Shown in pieces: positions 62,139-64,000 of a stretch of DNA of 64,000 nucleotides. How positions within the stretch are numbered: the stretch's first letter is position 1; each line of letters begins with the position of its first letter. The notes beneath the pieces are model-generated. The model had not been told where the DNA came from and searched no databases. It saw nothing but the letters and a program-made list of their open reading frames with translations. The stretch is from Chloroflexota bacterium (GTDB lineage: Bacteria > Chloroflexota > Anaerolineae > Aggregatilineales > Phototrophicaceae). The stretch covers positions 62,001 to 126,000 of the forward strand of contig JAPOVL010000037.1 in NCBI GenBank assembly GCA_026708115.1, given 5' to 3'. The position numbers and the translations under genes are program-made.

Positions 62139-62963
62139 TTGACAGAGGTCCTTCAATATACCGTTGACGAGCAGATCTGCGTCTGCATATCGAAGCAAGT
62201 CAAAGACGGCGATGTCTGGGCACAAGGGATTAACACCCCGCTGGTATCGGCCGGCTTAATCCTCGGCAAGATTCGTTACGCGCCGCGCGCTCGATTCACC
62301 TCGGCTATCGGTCAGGCCCTGGTTCAAGATTGGGGCCCCTTGGGGATCGCGGACATCGAAAACCTGTGGGTGGGCAAGGGACTCATTCATCTCGGCTTCG
62401 CGGCCGGCGCCGCAGATATTCTGCCCAAGTACCGTCCCAAAGAGTTTTTCCGCCCGGCCCAGGTCGACAGCCAGGGCAACTTCAACAATATTGCCTTTGG
62501 CAAGGATTATCAGAAACCGCGTATGCGACTGCCGGGGAGCGGTGGCATACCGGACGTTACGCCACTGTATGATCACAGCTTTCTCTACGTGCCGCGTCAT
62601 TCGCGTTTGACATTTGCCGCGAAGATTGATTTCCGTAGCGGCCTGGGTCACGCGCCGCAACGTAAGCGGGGAGGAGGACCCCGATATTTGGTATCTGACT
62701 TGGGTCAGTTTGACTGGCGGGAAGGGCGCATGCGCCTCACCTCGCTGCACGCCCATACCGAGATCGAAAAGGTCAAACGCAAGACCGGCTTTGAATTGCA
62801 GATTGCGCCGGATCTATTCAGGACCCCGCCGCCGGACGCGGAGGATCTGAGGCTCTTGCGAGAAGAGATTGATCCATTGGCGACGCGCAAATTGGAAACC
62901 CTGGGCGGCGCCGCGCGCAAAGACTTGCTGCGCGCAATCTTGCGACAAGAAGGCGCTCTTTAG
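62139..62963 (+). CDS. CoA-transferase family I beta-like subunit, orphan, no catalytic Glu
   Basis: A 274-residue protein related to GctB/IpdB, starting at TTG 62139 with AAGGATG ~8 bases upstream. The diagnostic GSGGIPDV is at residues 133-140. The order TDKGIxxF-like (YLVSDLGQFDW), HAHTEIEKVKRKTGFEL and the C-terminal PDAEDLRLLREEIDPLATRKLE matches the beta subunit of heterodimeric CoA transferases. In GctB the catalytic Glu54 lies in a V-E-S-G context. The aligned segment here is R-F-T-S-A55-I-G, so the Glu is absent, as in the IpdAB steroid-ring hydrolases. No alpha subunit is encoded within the window. Possibly a hydrolase or a fold-only relative. Its TAG overlaps the convergent stop codon. 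Confidence 0.86.
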   Translation: MTEVLQYTVDEQICVCISKQVKDGDVWAQGINTPLVSAGLILGKIRYAPRARFTSAIGQALVQDWGPLGIADIENLWVGKGLIHLGFAAGAADILPKYRPKEFFRPAQVDSQGNFNNIAFGKDYQKPRMRLPGSGGIPDVTPLYDHSFLYVPRHSRLTFAAKIDFRSGLGHAPQRKRGGGPRYLVSDLGQFDWREGRMRLTSLHAHTEIEKVKRKTGFELQIAPDLFRTPPPDAEDLRLLREEIDPLATRKLETLGGAARKDLLRAILRQEGAL

Positions 62964-64000
62964 CTGGTCGTCCCGGCCAAGCGCCAGGAACGTATGCCGC
63001 GAAAGCGGTCGGACGCTTCCCCGAGAAATCCCAGCCGGACCCCTTCAATCGAATCGCGGACAATCATCGTATATAGCGGGTAATACAAGGGAATGGCGAC
63101 CGCCTTTTCAGCAAATATTTCTTGAAATTGCTGATACATTTGGTGGCGGGCAAGTCCATTGCTCGTCCGACGGGCGCTATCCAGCAACTCAGCGATCTCG
63201 TTTTCCGCTGCGCTGCCGTAGTTCTGGCCCTTGCTGGATTGCGCAGGATGCCAAAAGCGATAGACATCGGCTTCTGCTCCAATGCGCTGCGAGACGATGG
63301 CCGCATCGAAATCGCCGGCGCGAAGCCGCTTCATTAACTGATCAGGCATGACTGATGCAACATCTGCCGCCAGCCCAATCTTGCGCCATTGGGCAGCGAT
63401 GTCGAAAGCAAGCTCGGTCAAGTCGTCGGTATCTTCTACGAGCAAGGTAAATGCATCCGTCGGGGCGTCTTCGCCTTCTGTTTCGTCGCTTGCTTCCGCA
63501 TCCAAATTCGCGCTGGAAACTGCTTCAACCAGTGAGATCGCAAGCGCGGGGTCATGGACGCTCCAGAATGCATGCGACTGATAGACCGGCATGCCCGGGA
63601 TCAGGGGGCTGTCAGCGTACATAGCCTGGCCCGCCAAATGCGCCTCGACAAGCGCCATCTGATTGAGTCCCAATGCCAGCGCGCGTCGCAGTCGCCTGTC
63701 AGCAAATTGCTGCTCCTCCCAATTGAAAATAAGGATTCGCGCGGTCGAATCAATGCTGGTATGAAGGCGCGCCCCGGGCAAGCTAAGCAGTTCCGCTCGC
63801 GATCCAAGGTTTGCCAATACGTCTACTTCGCCTCGGCGATAGGCTTGAAGCGCGTCATCGGCATTCGCATAAAGATTGAAAAACAGTTCCCGCAATTGAT
63901 AGCTGTTTTGCGCGGCCTCACGCGCTTCGTAAACGGGCGAAAGTTGCAGCAATATTGCGCCGATTTCGCCTGATGCGTCAGCGCGCAATTCGCCGAGTTG
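62960..64000 (-). CDS. Family-5 solute-binding protein, N-terminus beyond window edge
   Basis: Open from the right edge (first visible codons read Q-L-G-E-L-R-A-D) to TAA at 62960-62962, about 346 residues. It is the C-terminal two thirds of an SBP_bac_5 (DppA/OppA-type) protein: ALQAYRRGEVDVLANLGS, RLRRALALGLNQMALVEAHL, and a late YQQFQEIFAEKAVAIPLYYPLYTMIVRDSIEG are characteristic. The signal peptide, any lipobox, and the first domain are outside the window. An Asp/Glu/Ala-rich stretch (LDAEASDETEGEDAPTDA) interrupts the ligand-binding domain and is unusual. Ligand unknown. Its stop overlaps the convergent CoA-transferase-like stop by two bases. A separate, complete family-5 SBP with permeases is at 27.7-31.5 kb. 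Confidence 0.88.
   Translation of the reverse strand, partial: QLGELRADASGEIGAILLQLSPVYEAREAAQNSYQLRELFFNLYANADDALQAYRRGEVDVLANLGSRAELLSLPGARLHTSIDSTARILIFNWEEQQFADRRLRRALALGLNQMALVEAHLAGQAMYADSPLIPGMPVYQSHAFWSVHDPALAISLVEAVSSANLDAEASDETEGEDAPTDAFTLLVEDTDDLTELAFDIAAQWRKIGLAADVASVMPDQLMKRLRAGDFDAAIVSQRIGAEADVYRFWHPAQSSKGQNYGSAAENEIAELLDSARRTSNGLARHQMYQQFQEIFAEKAVAIPLYYPLYTMIVRDSIEGVRLGFLGEASDRFRGIRSWRLAGTTS

Overview
The window reads as one moderately GC-rich bacterial chromosome segment, most likely from a Chloroflexota (Anaerolineae/Caldilineae-like) genome. The placement is inference. It rests on a DNA topoisomerase I with an extra N-terminal zinc-ribbon module, a Live-type binding protein fused to SH3 and CARDB domains, a baseplate-J-like membrane protein between alaS and ruvX, and dense sugar, amide and peptide catabolic genes mixed with core genes. 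There is no rRNA, CRISPR array, prophage or intact insertion sequence. One tRNA gene (Arg-CCG) is present.

Layout. 1-4 kb: end of purA, a small membrane protein, a membrane-anchored cytochrome c, and rqcH. 4-7.6 kb (minus): a three-gene glycosyltransferase operon. 7.7-13.6 kb: a PfkB sugar kinase, an ABC exporter, a Gfo/Idh oxidoreductase, and a coupled glycoside hydrolase/solute-binding protein pair. 13.7-17.7 kb (plus): a sulfotransferase-like protein, an aminotransferase-IV homologue without the Schiff-base lysine, and an unpaired molybdopterin hydroxylase large subunit ending at a clear terminator. 17.7-26.2 kb: an accessory catabolic island, with a minus operon (phytanoyl-CoA dioxygenase, creatininase, ketopantoate-reductase-like, SDR) divergent from a plus set (second dioxygenase, DHDPS-like lyase, OYE-family reductase). 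An aldo/keto reductase converges on it. The 0.7 kb between the two arms has no gene but carries ordered repeats. 26.6-34.6 kb: galM, then mlrC with an oligopeptide ABC transporter (oppA-hairpin-oppB-oppC), a broken ROK kinase fragment upstream of mlrC, and a second Gfo/Idh enzyme. 34.7-40.7 kb: tRNA-Arg, a lipoprotein, an M23 peptidase homologue, the PBP1-SH3-CARDB protein, an MBL hydrolase and greA.

40.7-62.1 kb is mostly housekeeping on the minus strand: an unknown two-TM protein, topA, manC, dprA, and the ffh-rpsP-khpA-rimM operon. Next come an MFS transporter, a PGM-like metalloenzyme, an MBL hydrolase, murJ, a C39-peptidase/TPR protein, ruvX, the baseplate-J-like protein and alaS, with tyrS divergent from alaS. 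The window closes with an orphan CoA-transferase beta-like subunit lacking the catalytic Glu, and a truncated family-5 solute-binding protein running off the right edge.

Functional themes: uptake and hydrolysis of peptides and amides (oppABC, MlrC, creatininase), sugar-acid and sugar conversion (PfkB, GalM, Gfo/Idh, AKR), envelope glycan synthesis (GTs, ManC, MurJ), and translation and secretion (purA, rpsP, ffh, alaS, tyrS, rqcH). Several enzyme homologues have lost or changed a key catalytic residue (aminotransferase IV, CoA-transferase, M23 peptidase). These, together with the Ca-loop-like insert in OppB, are the most unusual features seen.
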